NCBI RefSeq assembly: GCF_014653195.1
Contig: NZ_BNAH01000008.1
Coordinates: 62,001-126,000, forward strand
DNA length: 64,000 bases
From: Thalassotalea profundi
Lineage (GTDB): Bacteria; Pseudomonadota; Gammaproteobacteria; Enterobacterales; Alteromonadaceae
Reading direction: 5' to 3'
Both the position numbers and the translations under genes were made by a program. Numbering within the stretch: the stretch's first letter is position 1; every line of letters starts with the position of its first letter. The notes beneath the pieces were generated by a model. The model did no database searches and had not been told where the DNA came from. It saw only the letters and a program-made list of their open reading frames with translations. This document shows positions 49,893 through 58,536 of this stretch, one piece after another.

Positions 49893-50352
49893 TGATGTTG
49901 CCTTAACGATTCACAAGTAATTAAAAGTATCTTTAGATGAATATTTTTATATATATGAAATATTATATATATGAAATATTATATATATGAAAATTCACAT
50001 GTAAAGTTTTTATTGAGTTTCATCTAGAAGTGATTATAAAAAGATAAGCATAGGTAGGGCTGATTTTTAAAGTGTAGTATTAACTAGCACAAATCTATAA
50101 ATATAGACGTGAGTAGTTACTTTATTGTTTATGTGTACAAATAAGTGTCGAAAAATTTTACAGGTCTAATGAGTTTAAAATACCCTTATTAAAAAAGAGG
50201 GCAATAAGTTTCAAAAAAAAGAAATTAAAAAACAATATCTTAATTTTTTTTTATGTTTTTAATTTCAGTCTGGCCTGATATTTGTATTGTTTTTGGTAGT
50301 TGCAATGTCGCAGTGATATTGATGATTATATAAATATTTAAAAGTAGGTCGT
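49893..50352. promoter_or_regulatory. Divergent promoter region, ars operon and PEP-CTERM gene
   Basis: These 460 bases are very AT-rich and hold no convincing reading frame. The half next to arsC-arsR contains the 16-bp tandem repeat listed separately. The half next to the PEP-CTERM gene has several A and T tracts (around 50210-50260) and ends in AGTAGGTCGT, a ribosome-binding site for the gene at 50353. Confidence 0.6.
49949..49992. repeat. 16-bp tandem repeat upstream of arsC-arsR
   Basis: The unit ATATATATGAAATATT recurs with exact 16-base spacing, its G residues falling at 49957, 49973 and 49989, for nearly three copies. Sixteen bases is about 1.5 helical turns. It lies 57-100 bases upstream of the repressor-fusion start, a position suited to ArsR operator sites, though it may instead be a simple repeat. 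Confidence 0.7.
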
Positions 50353-51021
50353 ATGAAAAATTTAATGAGTAAATTTGTCGCAGTAACCACCCTTAGCTTA
50401 GTTGCTACATTCTCTCAAGCAACGTTAATTGAAACAACTGTAGATATCGTGCATAACTATGGTGACACATATACACCTACAAGTATTGCCAACGGCAATA
50501 ACCCTTGTGATAGTTTAACAAGTAATGCTGTTCATATTAACGATGACTCAGCTGGTACAAATTGTGGTCGCTTTTATGATTACTTTGATTTTTCTGCGTT
50601 TGATTTTGAAAGTGTTGACTATTTTTCACTAAGCTTAACCTTTTCTGACGTTAATGATGATGCTAGATACTGGCTCTTCTTTAACGATAGAGAAGATTGG
50701 AATGTAAGAGTGGGTGCTTCCGCTTCTAGTTCAAACAATGGTTATGGTTATTCTTATGATAAGAATATTGAGAATGGTACTTTTATCTACAATGAAAACA
50801 CAATGGATAGTGCTGTTTTTCAACGAATGGTAACGGATCAAAACTTCACATTAATGTTTTCTGAAGAGTCAAACAGCTTTGGTCTTGCAGATGATTTTTA
50901 TTTATCTTCAGCAACCTTATCGATTACTGGTCAAACAACACAAGTACCTGAGCCAGCACCATTAGCTTTATTTAGCGTTAGTTTAATTGCTTTAGGTTTG
51001 ATGAGAAAACGTCAAAAATAA
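50353..51021 (+). CDS. PEP-CTERM sorting-domain exported protein
   Basis: This 222-residue protein has a signal peptide (about residues 1-24, cleavage after SQA) and a canonical PEP-CTERM tail: VPEPAPLALF, a hydrophobic helix, and a basic MRKRQK end. The mature part is rich in Asp, Asn, Ser and Tyr, looks beta-rich, and has a possible disulfide (Cys53-Cys67 region). Exosortase is expected to process it for surface or matrix delivery. It resembles the other PEP-CTERM protein of this window only in its ends. It is followed by a strong terminator. Confidence 0.85.
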   Translation: MKNLMSKFVAVTTLSLVATFSQATLIETTVDIVHNYGDTYTPTSIANGNNPCDSLTSNAVHINDDSAGTNCGRFYDYFDFSAFDFESVDYFSLSLTFSDVNDDARYWLFFNDREDWNVRVGASASSSNNGYGYSYDKNIENGTFIYNENTMDSAVFQRMVTDQNFTLMFSEESNSFGLADDFYLSSATLSITGQTTQVPEPAPLALFSVSLIALGLMRKRQK

Positions 51022-51036
51022 GTGATATAAATTACA

Positions 51037-51075
51037 AAAAAAGCGGTAAGTTACCAAGTAACTTACCGCTTTTTT
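51037..51075. terminator. Bidirectional intrinsic terminator
   Basis: An 18-bp perfect stem (51037-51054 with 51058-51075) closes on a 3-base loop and has A and T runs at its ends. It serves the PEP-CTERM gene and the convergent DUF3530 gene. Confidence 0.95.
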
Positions 51076-51094
51076 ATGGGATAATTACAAGTAT

Positions 51095-52072
51095 TTACCA
51101 GCCAATAGACGCTAACCAACCATTAATTTCTTTCAATAATAATTTATTAGGATAATAACTCGGCATAACATTATGTAGCTGTTTCTGTCGATAAAAAGCT
51201 TTCATTTCTTGTTTGACTGCATCGGAACGTAATTGTGCCGCGGTTTTAACATGGTTATTATCACGAAAAAGGGTAAGATCTAATATGGGGATAGGGAGTT
51301 GAGTGATACTTGCCGCGACTGTTTTATTATCTTCTATTGTTGGTAAAAAACTACTGAGTAAAATAAGTGCTGCGGGTGATGGTGCAATTTGTTTTTGATA
51401 AATATTTGTTAAAAGGGCAGCATTGCTACCTTCTGATATAACAACTATTACGCCAGGATACTCTTTAGCTTTTTCATTAATTTGTTCAAGTAAAAGCCCC
51501 AAGTCTTCTCCGTATTCAATGAGTGTTTTTTGGTTATTTTCAATACGCTTTTCTCTGTTTAGCGCTGTCGACGGATAATCAGCGGGTTTTGCTGGTGGTT
51601 GAATTGTTATCGTTGTCCAACCTCGTTTAGGTAATTGTTGGCGTAAAAAGTTAAGTGCACTTGATCCTGTGGCATTTTGTTGCCAATCAGGGAGTAGTAT
51701 CATAACGCCTTTCGCTAAACCTGTTTTATTAACTTCCAGTAACGTTATTTCCTCTTTCATACCTACTAGCATAGGTTTAACAATGTCTGGTTCAAGGTAG
51801 TGTTTAATATCTTCCTGCTGTTGTTGAAGAAAGTTAATGGGAGCTTGAATATTTTTTGGGTTATTGATTGCTGGAATTACTTGCTCTTGTGGTGCAGTTG
51901 ATTCTGTTGCTTGTGTTATTTCATCTTGTTGCCCTTTAGGTACTTCTTCAGTTGATGTCTGTTCCTGAGGGATAGGTGAAGTCTCATTTTCTTGTTTCGC
52001 TGAGAGGCTGAAGCAAAGGAAAAATAGTGCTAAAAATGAAAGCAAGTACTTAAATGAAGATAGTTGTAACAT
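51095..52072 (-). CDS. DUF3530 alpha/beta-hydrolase-like exported protein
   Basis: This 325-residue protein has a signal peptide (about residues 1-24, LSLSA). A low-complexity Gln/Glu/Thr/Pro linker (25-75) follows, then a DUF3530-type alpha/beta fold with LLPDWQQNATGS and RGWTTITIQPP. A possible nucleophile region is VVISEGSNAALL, where Ser sits in GSNAA rather than a standard GxSxG. Periplasmic, function unknown. It is on the same strand as pheA but separated from it by a terminator. Confidence 0.75.
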   Translation of the reverse strand: MLQLSSFKYLLSFLALFFLCFSLSAKQENETSPIPQEQTSTEEVPKGQQDEITQATESTAPQEQVIPAINNPKNIQAPINFLQQQQEDIKHYLEPDIVKPMLVGMKEEITLLEVNKTGLAKGVMILLPDWQQNATGSSALNFLRQQLPKRGWTTITIQPPAKPADYPSTALNREKRIENNQKTLIEYGEDLGLLLEQINEKAKEYPGVIVVISEGSNAALLTNIYQKQIAPSPAALILLSSFLPTIEDNKTVAASITQLPIPILDLTLFRDNNHVKTAAQLRSDAVKQEMKAFYRQKQLHNVMPSYYPNKLLLKEINGWLASIGW

Positions 52073-52159
52073 TCATAACCTTTTTAATGGGGAAGTATTT
52101 AAAATGTATAATATGTTATCGACCAAAAACACAATTAGCTTAACTTGGGAGTTGATTAA

Positions 52160-52180
52160 ACGACAGGCAAAACCTGTCGT
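52160..52180 (-). terminator. Stem-loop after pheA
   Basis: ACGACAGG (52160-52167) and CCTGTCGT (52173-52180) form a perfect 8-bp stem with a 5-base loop, 10 bases beyond the pheA stop. It should separate pheA from the DUF3530 gene. Confidence 0.75.
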
Positions 52181-52189
52181 TCTTATAAT

Positions 52190-53371
52190 TTAATCCTTAA
52201 GTGCGCTACTCGGTATACTGGTTGGGCTGATGTGCTCAATTGGATAACAGCCAAGTATTTTAATAAAGTTTGTTTGTGGCGTTATTTCGGCAATGGCTTC
52301 TTGCAATGCTCCGCTTTTTACATTTGCTTCTACATCAATATAAAACATTTCTTCCCAAGGTCTACCTTGTATTGGTCGAGATTCTAGTTTGCACATATTA
52401 ATGCCTTTATCTTTTAGCACTACTAAGCACTCAACTAAAGCCCCAGGCTTTTGGCCTGTAGCTAATATTATGGCAGTTTTTGCTGGAATTTGTTCGGCTA
52501 CATCAACAGCTTTACGAGCAACTAAAATAAAACGACTATGATTTTCACTCTGGTTTGCGATTGATTTTTCTAGTGCGTGTAATTGATATAATTTTCCACC
52601 TTCTTCACTACCAATTACCGCTACTTCATCGCTTTGTAACTCATAAGCTTGTGCCATAGCATCTGCAGTGCTTTCACAGTACTCAATGCGTATATTGCTT
52701 TGTTTATCTAAAAAATTGCTACATTGGGTAAAGGGTTGGCCATGAGCATATATGGTTTTAATTTTATCCAATCGTGTATTTACTGCGGTCAATAAACAAT
52801 GTTCAATGGGCTGGGTTATTTCGCCAACAATCGATAAGTTAGTATGTTGTAGAAGGTCATAAACTTCATTAATACTACCGGAACTGGTATTTTCGATGGG
52901 TAACATACCGTAATCAACATGTCCTGATTCAACTTGTGTCATTATCTCAGCAAAGCTTTGGCAACCAAATTCAATTATTTTCTCTGCACGTCGTGAAAAG
53001 TATCGATGACTCGCTAAGTAGCTGTATGAGCCTTTATCACCTAAAAAGGCAACACTTACTGTGGGCATTTCAATGCTAGGATTTGCTAGAGTTTGTAAGT
53101 AGGCTTGTTGGTTAAGCACTGAATCTTCAATAATGGTTTGAAAGATGCTGGTAACATAATGCGCATCTAAACCTAATGACTTTCCTTGTTTGATCAAACG
53201 GATAAGTAATTCTTGTTCTCGTTGTTGATCACGTACGGGACGTATTTGATGTGCTTTGCTTTTTGCAACATTTAGCGTGAGAGAGCGGCGTTGAGCAAAT
53301 AAAGTTAATAAGTCTTGATCAAGTTGAGTTATTTTTTCTCTGATTTTAGTTAAATCTAATTCTTCGTTCAC
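52190..53371 (-). CDS. pheA: Bifunctional chorismate mutase/prephenate dehydratase
   Basis: This 393-residue enzyme starts at GTG. Chorismate mutase occupies residues 1-90 (LTKIREKITQLDQDLLTLFA). Prephenate dehydratase follows at about 105-285 (FLGDKGSYSYLA, ENTSSGSINEVYDLL). A C-terminal ACT domain with the ESRP motif (KLESRPIQGRPWEEMFY) binds phenylalanine for feedback inhibition. The length matches E. coli PheA (386). Expression is probably also controlled by the upstream pheL attenuator. Cytoplasmic. Confidence 0.96.
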   Translation of the reverse strand: MNEELDLTKIREKITQLDQDLLTLFAQRRSLTLNVAKSKAHQIRPVRDQQREQELLIRLIKQGKSLGLDAHYVTSIFQTIIEDSVLNQQAYLQTLANPSIEMPTVSVAFLGDKGSYSYLASHRYFSRRAEKIIEFGCQSFAEIMTQVESGHVDYGMLPIENTSSGSINEVYDLLQHTNLSIVGEITQPIEHCLLTAVNTRLDKIKTIYAHGQPFTQCSNFLDKQSNIRIEYCESTADAMAQAYELQSDEVAVIGSEEGGKLYQLHALEKSIANQSENHSRFILVARKAVDVAEQIPAKTAIILATGQKPGALVECLVVLKDKGINMCKLESRPIQGRPWEEMFYIDVEANVKSGALQEAIAEITPQTNFIKILGCYPIEHISPTSIPSSALKD

Positions 53372-53424
53372 GTTTGATCCCTACTTTGTCATATATACTT
53401 GTTAAATAGCCCTTGCTATACCAC

Positions 53425-53450
53425 ATAAAAAAACCTCCATTTGGAGGTTT
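53425..53450 (-). promoter_or_regulatory. pheA attenuator (terminator hairpin)
   Basis: Read on the minus strand, AAACCTCC and GGAGGTTT (53431-53450) form a perfect 8-bp stem with loop AAAT, followed by a run of T residues, about 55 bases before pheA. A GGGAG-C-GTTTT stretch (53476-53486) can pair with the 5' arm as an antiterminator. Together with the Phe-rich leader upstream, this is a classical transcription attenuator. Confidence 0.85.
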
Positions 53451-53494
53451 CGTCTTTAAAAATTTAATTCGACAGAAAACGCTCCCTTAGTAAA

Positions 53495-53560
53495 CTAAGG
53501 AAAAATAAAGAGAATAAATAAAAAAGATACTACTAATTGAGTATAAGTTCTGTCGTTCAT
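53495..53560 (-). CDS. pheL: pheA leader peptide, 21 aa
   Basis: On the minus strand an ATG at 53560 opens 21 codons to TAG, reading MNDRTYTQLVVSF and then LFILFIFP. Four Phe codons (all TTT) fall in the last nine residues. The end, FIFP, recalls the FTFP end of E. coli PheL. A hairpin CCTTAG-TTTA-CTAAGG (53485-53500) overlaps the stop codon, and the attenuator hairpin follows 45 bases later. Ribosome stalling at Phe codons would favour the antiterminator and pheA expression when Phe-tRNA is scarce. The Shine-Dalgarno sequence is weak. The gene is too short for usual gene callers. Confidence 0.85.
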   Translation of the reverse strand: MNDRTYTQLVVSFLFILFIFP

Positions 53561-53651
53561 GGCTTTACTTTATATAGGCTCATGGTTTAGTTCAAGTGTT
53601 TCTTTATACTCAATATAAAATAGCTATAGCTAGATAGTATTTATCTAGTCC

Positions 53652-54041
53652 TTATACCGGCAAACATTGAATAACAATAGCTAATGTTGTACCTAAACCA
53701 ATGAACCACACTATAGAGCGAAGTGTACTCCAATTGAGTAGGTATAATATGTGGTAGCACAGTCGTGAAATTATATGCACAACCGCTAACTGTTCAATTA
53801 TTTTGCCCGTATTATTAGTTGCTATAGCAAGCAAAATTGCAGGCGCAAACATTATTAAGGCTTCAAATGCATTTTGATGAGCAGCTAATGCTCTTGCCCC
53901 AAAGCCTGTTAAGGTTGCTTGCTGAGAGCGAGGGTTTTTATTGTCGTAGCGGCCTAATTTATTTTGCGCATATCCTACGGGCCCTTTGCTTAACATGGGT
54001 AGGAGTATGCTAATAAATAAACACCAAATTAATGTAGCCAT
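53652..54041 (-). CDS. MAPEG-family membrane protein
   Basis: This 129-residue protein has about four membrane helices and the MAPEG pattern: KGPVGYAQNKLGRYDNKNPR, then RALAAHQNAFEALIMFAPAI with the conserved A-x-x-N-x-x-E. Eukaryotic members are glutathione-dependent enzymes of eicosanoid and xenobiotic metabolism; bacterial members of this length are mostly untested. It stands alone between pheL and the penicillin acylase gene, on the same strand as both. Inner membrane. Confidence 0.85.
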   Translation of the reverse strand: MATLIWCLFISILLPMLSKGPVGYAQNKLGRYDNKNPRSQQATLTGFGARALAAHQNAFEALIMFAPAILLAIATNNTGKIIEQLAVVHIISRLCYHILYLLNWSTLRSIVWFIGLGTTLAIVIQCLPV

Positions 54042-54070
54042 AATAATCCTTATAAATCAGTTGCATTAAC

Positions 54071-56476
54071 TTAATAGTTAGTTAATGTTAATTGGTATTT
54101 AGTTTCACCAGGTAAGAAAGACGAAGGAAGTCCTTCTTGCCAATTTTTATGGCCTTTTTGATAGTAAGGACTCCAAGGGTGGCCAGACTGACTGGTGGGA
54201 ACTTGCATAATACCCGTTTTTTCATGCCCAGGGGATACAATCATTCGTTGTGAGGCTCCAAAAGATCGGCCCTGTACCCTAGGCATATAACTATCACCTG
54301 ACAAGGGGACTTTGGGCATATCTAACCAGTTTCCAATTAAAGGTACCCCAGCGCTGAGTGGGTGGCGAATATTACTGGTATTTTGTTGTCCCCAAGTAGC
54401 GGCGCTTAAAGGTTGATTTTGTGTCATCTTGGTAACGACTTGTCTCAGTGTGTTAGTAAACAACTGTTGCCAATTTTGATTGGGAATAATGAAATTATCT
54501 GGTTGAACATTAATTAATTGCCATAGTGGTGTTTCAAGCTGATGGCTAATGGTTGATAAATCAAAACTTTTATCGGTACTGGTTAAGTGTTTTTCTAAAT
54601 GAGAAAATACGTTATCTCTGAGTTGTAAGCGAAAATTTCTAACGATACGGTAAGCAACTGAGTCTATCGAGGCTGTTAGTGTGTCGTCAGCTAGTAATAT
54701 CTTGCTGACCTCAAGTAGTTGTGAGTTTTCTTCTAGGTTTTCTTTATTCAGTATTGAGTTGATTATAAAGTCACGCCAAGGCTTTAAAAATAAAGCCTCG
54801 TCGTCTAAAGCTATAGCTAATAAATCCTTTTCACTAAAACGTTCTTTGGCAAATAAGCGTTGTTTTATTTGTTTGCTGCGAGCTCCTAATGCATAACCAC
54901 CATTACCTAAGTATTTGTACATTTCACCGCCAACCACACGTGAATTAGCGGTCCATATACGCTGTTGTTCAGGGTTGAGAACTTTTGGATAATTTTCTGC
55001 TGCTAAATAACCTTTCCATGTGTAATTACCATTTGCCCAAGACTGTGGTAGCTCCCCAAATGAGGACGATTTTTGTGGGATAGGTCCCATTATTGTCCAG
55101 CCAATATTACCTGAACTGTCACCAACGACAAAGTTCTGCTGAGGAATACCTGACTTTGCCGCAATAGTAAGTGCTTGCTTTGCCGTTTTAGTATACTCAA
55201 GTGCTTGAGCATAAAGATTAACGGCTTGGCGATCATGAGCAACCCAGCGATAAGCGAGCAAAGTGCCGTCTGCTTTTTCGTTAATAACAGGCCCCCAAAT
55301 CGTTTCTTTAACAATGTATTCTTTTGATTTTTCACCTTTTACCGCAATCATGTGACGCTGCATCGTAAAAGGTTTATATCCTTGTGGAGTTAAATACTGA
55401 GTTTTATCTTCATTAGTTTCTAAAATAATTACATCACTCCAGTCACCATAGCTGTTCGTAAAGCCCCAAGCGATATTACCATTACTACCTGTAACCATTA
55501 ATGGTGTGCCAGGTAGCGTTAATCCTGTGATATCAATTTGTTGAGTATTTAATGGGTAACTAAAAGAGGTGCGATACCAAGTATTAGGGACACTGAGTCT
55601 TAAATGCATATCATTGGCGATAATTGCACTACCTGTTGAGCTTATACTTCCTGATATTACCCAATTATTAGAGCCAGGTATTTCTTCAGGGTGATATTTT
55701 TTTGTCGTTTTAATGTTTGAGGTTGGACGGCTACTTTTAGCAATAGTACTAAGGTTTGGCCAAGTTGATATGGGTAAAGATGGAGGGGAAAACTCTTCGT
55801 TATGTTCAGTATTATCAATAGGTGCATCCCATTGACTACCGCTAGGGTTTAAAAAGGCAAAGACATCTTTTTCTAGCATTTTGTATAAAGCTGCAAGGCT
55901 TTGCTCACGCTCGCCCTGACCATACTGTAAATCAAGATACATACTCATTATGACCAATATTGAGTCTTCTTCGCGCCATTGTGCTGGTGCTTGTTGTAAT
56001 AATAAATATTCAAAAGGTGGTGACTTTAGTGCACGTAAACCGGCGTTTACTCCTTTGGTATATGCTGTTAATAATGAACGTTCTTGATCGGGTAAGTGCT
56101 TAACTATGTCAATTGCACGTTGTCTAAAATTATGTAGTCGGTGTGACTTATCGTAATCAAGTGCTACGCTACCAAATAAACTTGCAAGTTCTCCTGCGGA
56201 GTTTTTTCTGAATAAATCCATTTGAAAAAAACGTTCTTGGGCATGCACAAAACCAGTAGCAACAGCAATATCCTCTCTATTATTAGCTGTTATCGTAGAA
56301 ATTCCTTGTTCATCACGGGCAATGTTTGCCTCACTTGTTAATCCATAAACATTAATTTTTCCCTCTAAAAGTGGCAGAGAGCCTTCTAACTGACTGTAGA
56401 TCCACGTCGTTATAATGGCAAAAATAAAGAAAGTAATGATAGAAATTATAAGGGCTATGCGTTTTATAGACATCAT
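54071..56476 (-). CDS. Penicillin-acylase-family N-terminal-nucleophile hydrolase
   Basis: This 801-residue precursor has an N-terminal membrane/signal segment (residues 7-28). An alpha-subunit region with VHAQERFFQMDLFR (78-91) is followed by the self-cleavage site before Ser269 in IPGSNNWVISG, where Ser269 becomes the N-terminal nucleophile of the beta subunit. The beta part has the usual FTNSYGDWSD and IVSPGHE blocks. The family cleaves amides such as beta-lactam side chains or acyl-homoserine lactones; sequence alone does not tell which. It is likely periplasmic, anchored or secreted. A second ATG lies at 56473. Confidence 0.92.
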   Translation of the reverse strand: MMSIKRIALIISIITFFIFAIITTWIYSQLEGSLPLLEGKINVYGLTSEANIARDEQGISTITANNREDIAVATGFVHAQERFFQMDLFRKNSAGELASLFGSVALDYDKSHRLHNFRQRAIDIVKHLPDQERSLLTAYTKGVNAGLRALKSPPFEYLLLQQAPAQWREEDSILVIMSMYLDLQYGQGEREQSLAALYKMLEKDVFAFLNPSGSQWDAPIDNTEHNEEFSPPSLPISTWPNLSTIAKSSRPTSNIKTTKKYHPEEIPGSNNWVISGSISSTGSAIIANDMHLRLSVPNTWYRTSFSYPLNTQQIDITGLTLPGTPLMVTGSNGNIAWGFTNSYGDWSDVIILETNEDKTQYLTPQGYKPFTMQRHMIAVKGEKSKEYIVKETIWGPVINEKADGTLLAYRWVAHDRQAVNLYAQALEYTKTAKQALTIAAKSGIPQQNFVVGDSSGNIGWTIMGPIPQKSSSFGELPQSWANGNYTWKGYLAAENYPKVLNPEQQRIWTANSRVVGGEMYKYLGNGGYALGARSKQIKQRLFAKERFSEKDLLAIALDDEALFLKPWRDFIINSILNKENLEENSQLLEVSKILLADDTLTASIDSVAYRIVRNFRLQLRDNVFSHLEKHLTSTDKSFDLSTISHQLETPLWQLINVQPDNFIIPNQNWQQLFTNTLRQVVTKMTQNQPLSAATWGQQNTSNIRHPLSAGVPLIGNWLDMPKVPLSGDSYMPRVQGRSFGASQRMIVSPGHEKTGIMQVPTSQSGHPWSPYYQKGHKNWQEGLPSSFLPGETKYQLTLTNY

Positions 56477-56850
56477 CTAATTGTTTTTGTTAAAAATATT
56501 ATCAAAGATTAGCTTAAAATTAAGCGCTAAACAAATGCTAACGTAATGGTAAGGGGCTATAAACCACAGGAAAAATTATTTAAAAGATTAATATTTAATT
56601 AATTGTTGCTAATTTCAGTTGTTTATTCATGGTTTAATCACTTTATCCATGTAATAATTAAGCTGTTATTAGATATTAGCGACTATTCACAAATGTAAAT
56701 AGTTAGTTAAGGATAATGACAACAATTAAAGTAGATTATTTGTTTTCTTGGTTATTTTCTTTGAAATAATCTTTCTTTTTTGTTCATTGCATTCAGTGAA
56801 TAGTTTGTATAACTATTGTTAAATATGAGTGTCAAGTTTTACTGTTTAGA
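56477..56850. other. Gene-free divergent region
   Basis: These 374 AT-rich bases separate the acylase gene (minus) from a hypothetical gene (plus). I see no credible frame. An AT-only 9-bp inverted repeat (AGATTATTT at 56733-56741, AAATAATCT at 56764-56772) precedes a T-rich run. It is too weak to call a terminator or small RNA. Confidence 0.5.
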
Positions 56851-57234
56851 ATGACACATACGGATTATAAAATAATTATGAAAGATAATACTCCTCGTTA
56901 CGTTAAGATTGACGACTGGATCTTTGAGCTAAAAATGGTTAGGGCTTTAAAAGTTGATGAATATGGTAAACCTTATACTGCGATAGCCAATTGCAACATT
57001 AATGGCGATAACATGTATGTTGATGGGCTACTTACCAAAGAAGAAGATGAGTTTACTAAAGAAGATTTTATGACCTTTTTGAAGTTTTCTAAAAAATTAG
57101 GCTTGAAAGGTTTTTCTTATCATCGTTATCACAATGGCAAATCATCAACTAAAGATGCTAATGTGAAAATGTTAGATGCATTTGAAGCTGCTACTGAAGA
57201 GCCAAAGCCGCAACCTATTCGTTTAGTAAAATAA
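56851..57234 (+). CDS. Conserved-looking hypothetical protein, 127 aa
   Basis: This is a soluble, charged protein with no signal peptide, membrane helix or motif I recognise. It alternates short strands (YVKIDDWIFELKMV) with an acidic loop (KEEDEFTKEDF) and a basic helix (LKFSKKLGLKGFSYHRYH). It ends in a Pro/Glu-rich tail. The start could be 56851 or the internal ATG at 56878; neither has a clear ribosome-binding site. It lies 77 bases before a SufS-like gene on the same strand, so cotranscription is possible. Confidence 0.5.
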   Translation: MTHTDYKIIMKDNTPRYVKIDDWIFELKMVRALKVDEYGKPYTAIANCNINGDNMYVDGLLTKEEDEFTKEDFMTFLKFSKKLGLKGFSYHRYHNGKSSTKDANVKMLDAFEAATEEPKPQPIRLVK

Positions 57235-57311
57235 TTTGCGCGTACAGTTTATTGATTGTATTGGCATAGCTTGCTAGTTTATTAATATATTTGTTGTTAT
57301 TGTGCTTTTCT

Positions 57312-58535
57312 ATGTCAATTGTTAGCCCTTGGAAGCAAGATTTTCCTGTTTTTAACGCTGATGCTTACCCTAATTTATGCTATTTAGATAGTGCTGCAAC
57401 ATGCTTAACACCTAAGCGTGTTGCTGATGCTATGTATAATTATCAATGTTATTCACATGCAAACAGCCATAAAGGCTTATACTATTTAAGTGCCAATGTG
57501 ACTGAAAAAGTTGAGTATGCACGTACTCGTATTGCAGAATTTCTAGGCGCATCAAGCTTAAACGAAATTGTGTTTACCTCAGGTACAACTGAAAGTTTAA
57601 ACTTAGTTGCTTATAGTTATATTGAAACGAAAATAACGTCCAAAAGTAATATCATTATTAGTGCGGCAGAGCATCACGCAAATTTATTACCATGGCAACG
57701 GTTATGTCAGCAATATGGTGCGTCATTGAGGGTTGCTCCTTTGAATGACCATGGAATTATTGATTTTTCTCAGTTAGTGACATTAATAGATAGTGATACA
57801 TTATTAATTGCAATAAGCCAAAGCGCTAATGTCATTGGAAAATTTAACCCTATTAAGCAAATTTGCCAATATGCTCGTCAAAATAACATAATTACAGTGA
57901 TTGACGGCGCTCAAGCGGTTAGCCATGGTAATATTAATGTTGATGATTTAGAGTGTGATTTTTACGCTTTTTCTGGACATAAACTTTATGGTCCCACTGG
58001 TTGTGGTGTTTTATATTGCCGTATGGGGCTGATTGAACAAATGCGCCCTTATCAAGTAGGTGGCGGAATAATAGATAATGTTTCTTACCAATCAAGTCAT
58101 TATTTAACTGGACCATTAAAATTTGAATCGGGCTCTCATAACGTAGTCAGCATCATAGGATTACTAGCCGCACTGGATTATTTAAATGATATTTCTTGGC
58201 AAGCGATTAATGCCTACCTAGAAAGATTAAGTGGTTATATGCAAAAAAGGTTAGCTGAACTTAACTTTATTCACCCTATCGTGCGCTCTGGTGATTCAGC
58301 ACCTTATTTATATAGTTTCCAGATGAATAAAGTGCACTGTCATGATGTTGCAAGTATGCTAGATATTGAGGGTATTGCTGTACGGGCAGGTCATCATTGT
58401 GCCCAACCGTTGCATAAGACTTTAGGTATTAATGCCAGTGTTCGGGTATCTTTAGGTTTGTATAATGATCACACCGATATTGATCGGTTGATCACGGGGT
58501 TAACAAATACTTATCAATTATTAAAGATCGAATAA
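57312..58535 (+). CDS. SufS/CsdA-type cysteine desulfurase
   Basis: From ATG 57312 (an upstream TTG at 57291 is unlikely) the enzyme has 407 residues, the group-II desulfurase length. The PLP lysine is Lys224 in SGHKLYGPTG, and the persulfide Cys is Cys363 in RAGHHCAQPL, close to E. coli SufS Lys226 and Cys364. It moves sulfur from cysteine to an acceptor. The next gene, one base after its stop, encodes a SufU-like acceptor, and xdhC and mocA follow. This context suggests sulfur supply for molybdenum cofactor rather than the general SUF pathway. Cytoplasmic. Confidence 0.9.
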   Translation: MSIVSPWKQDFPVFNADAYPNLCYLDSAATCLTPKRVADAMYNYQCYSHANSHKGLYYLSANVTEKVEYARTRIAEFLGASSLNEIVFTSGTTESLNLVAYSYIETKITSKSNIIISAAEHHANLLPWQRLCQQYGASLRVAPLNDHGIIDFSQLVTLIDSDTLLIAISQSANVIGKFNPIKQICQYARQNNIITVIDGAQAVSHGNINVDDLECDFYAFSGHKLYGPTGCGVLYCRMGLIEQMRPYQVGGGIIDNVSYQSSHYLTGPLKFESGSHNVVSIIGLLAALDYLNDISWQAINAYLERLSGYMQKRLAELNFIHPIVRSGDSAPYLYSFQMNKVHCHDVASMLDIEGIAVRAGHHCAQPLHKTLGINASVRVSLGLYNDHTDIDRLITGLTNTYQLLKIE

Positions 58536-58536
58536 A

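Noticed and set aside
49940..49992. Tandem repeats as a CRISPR array
   Set aside because: The copies are contiguous with no unique spacers, only about three units long, and no cas gene is near.
56733..56780. Inverted repeat plus T-run as the terminator of a small RNA
   Set aside because: The stem is almost all A-T with a 22-base loop and no matching promoter could be identified.
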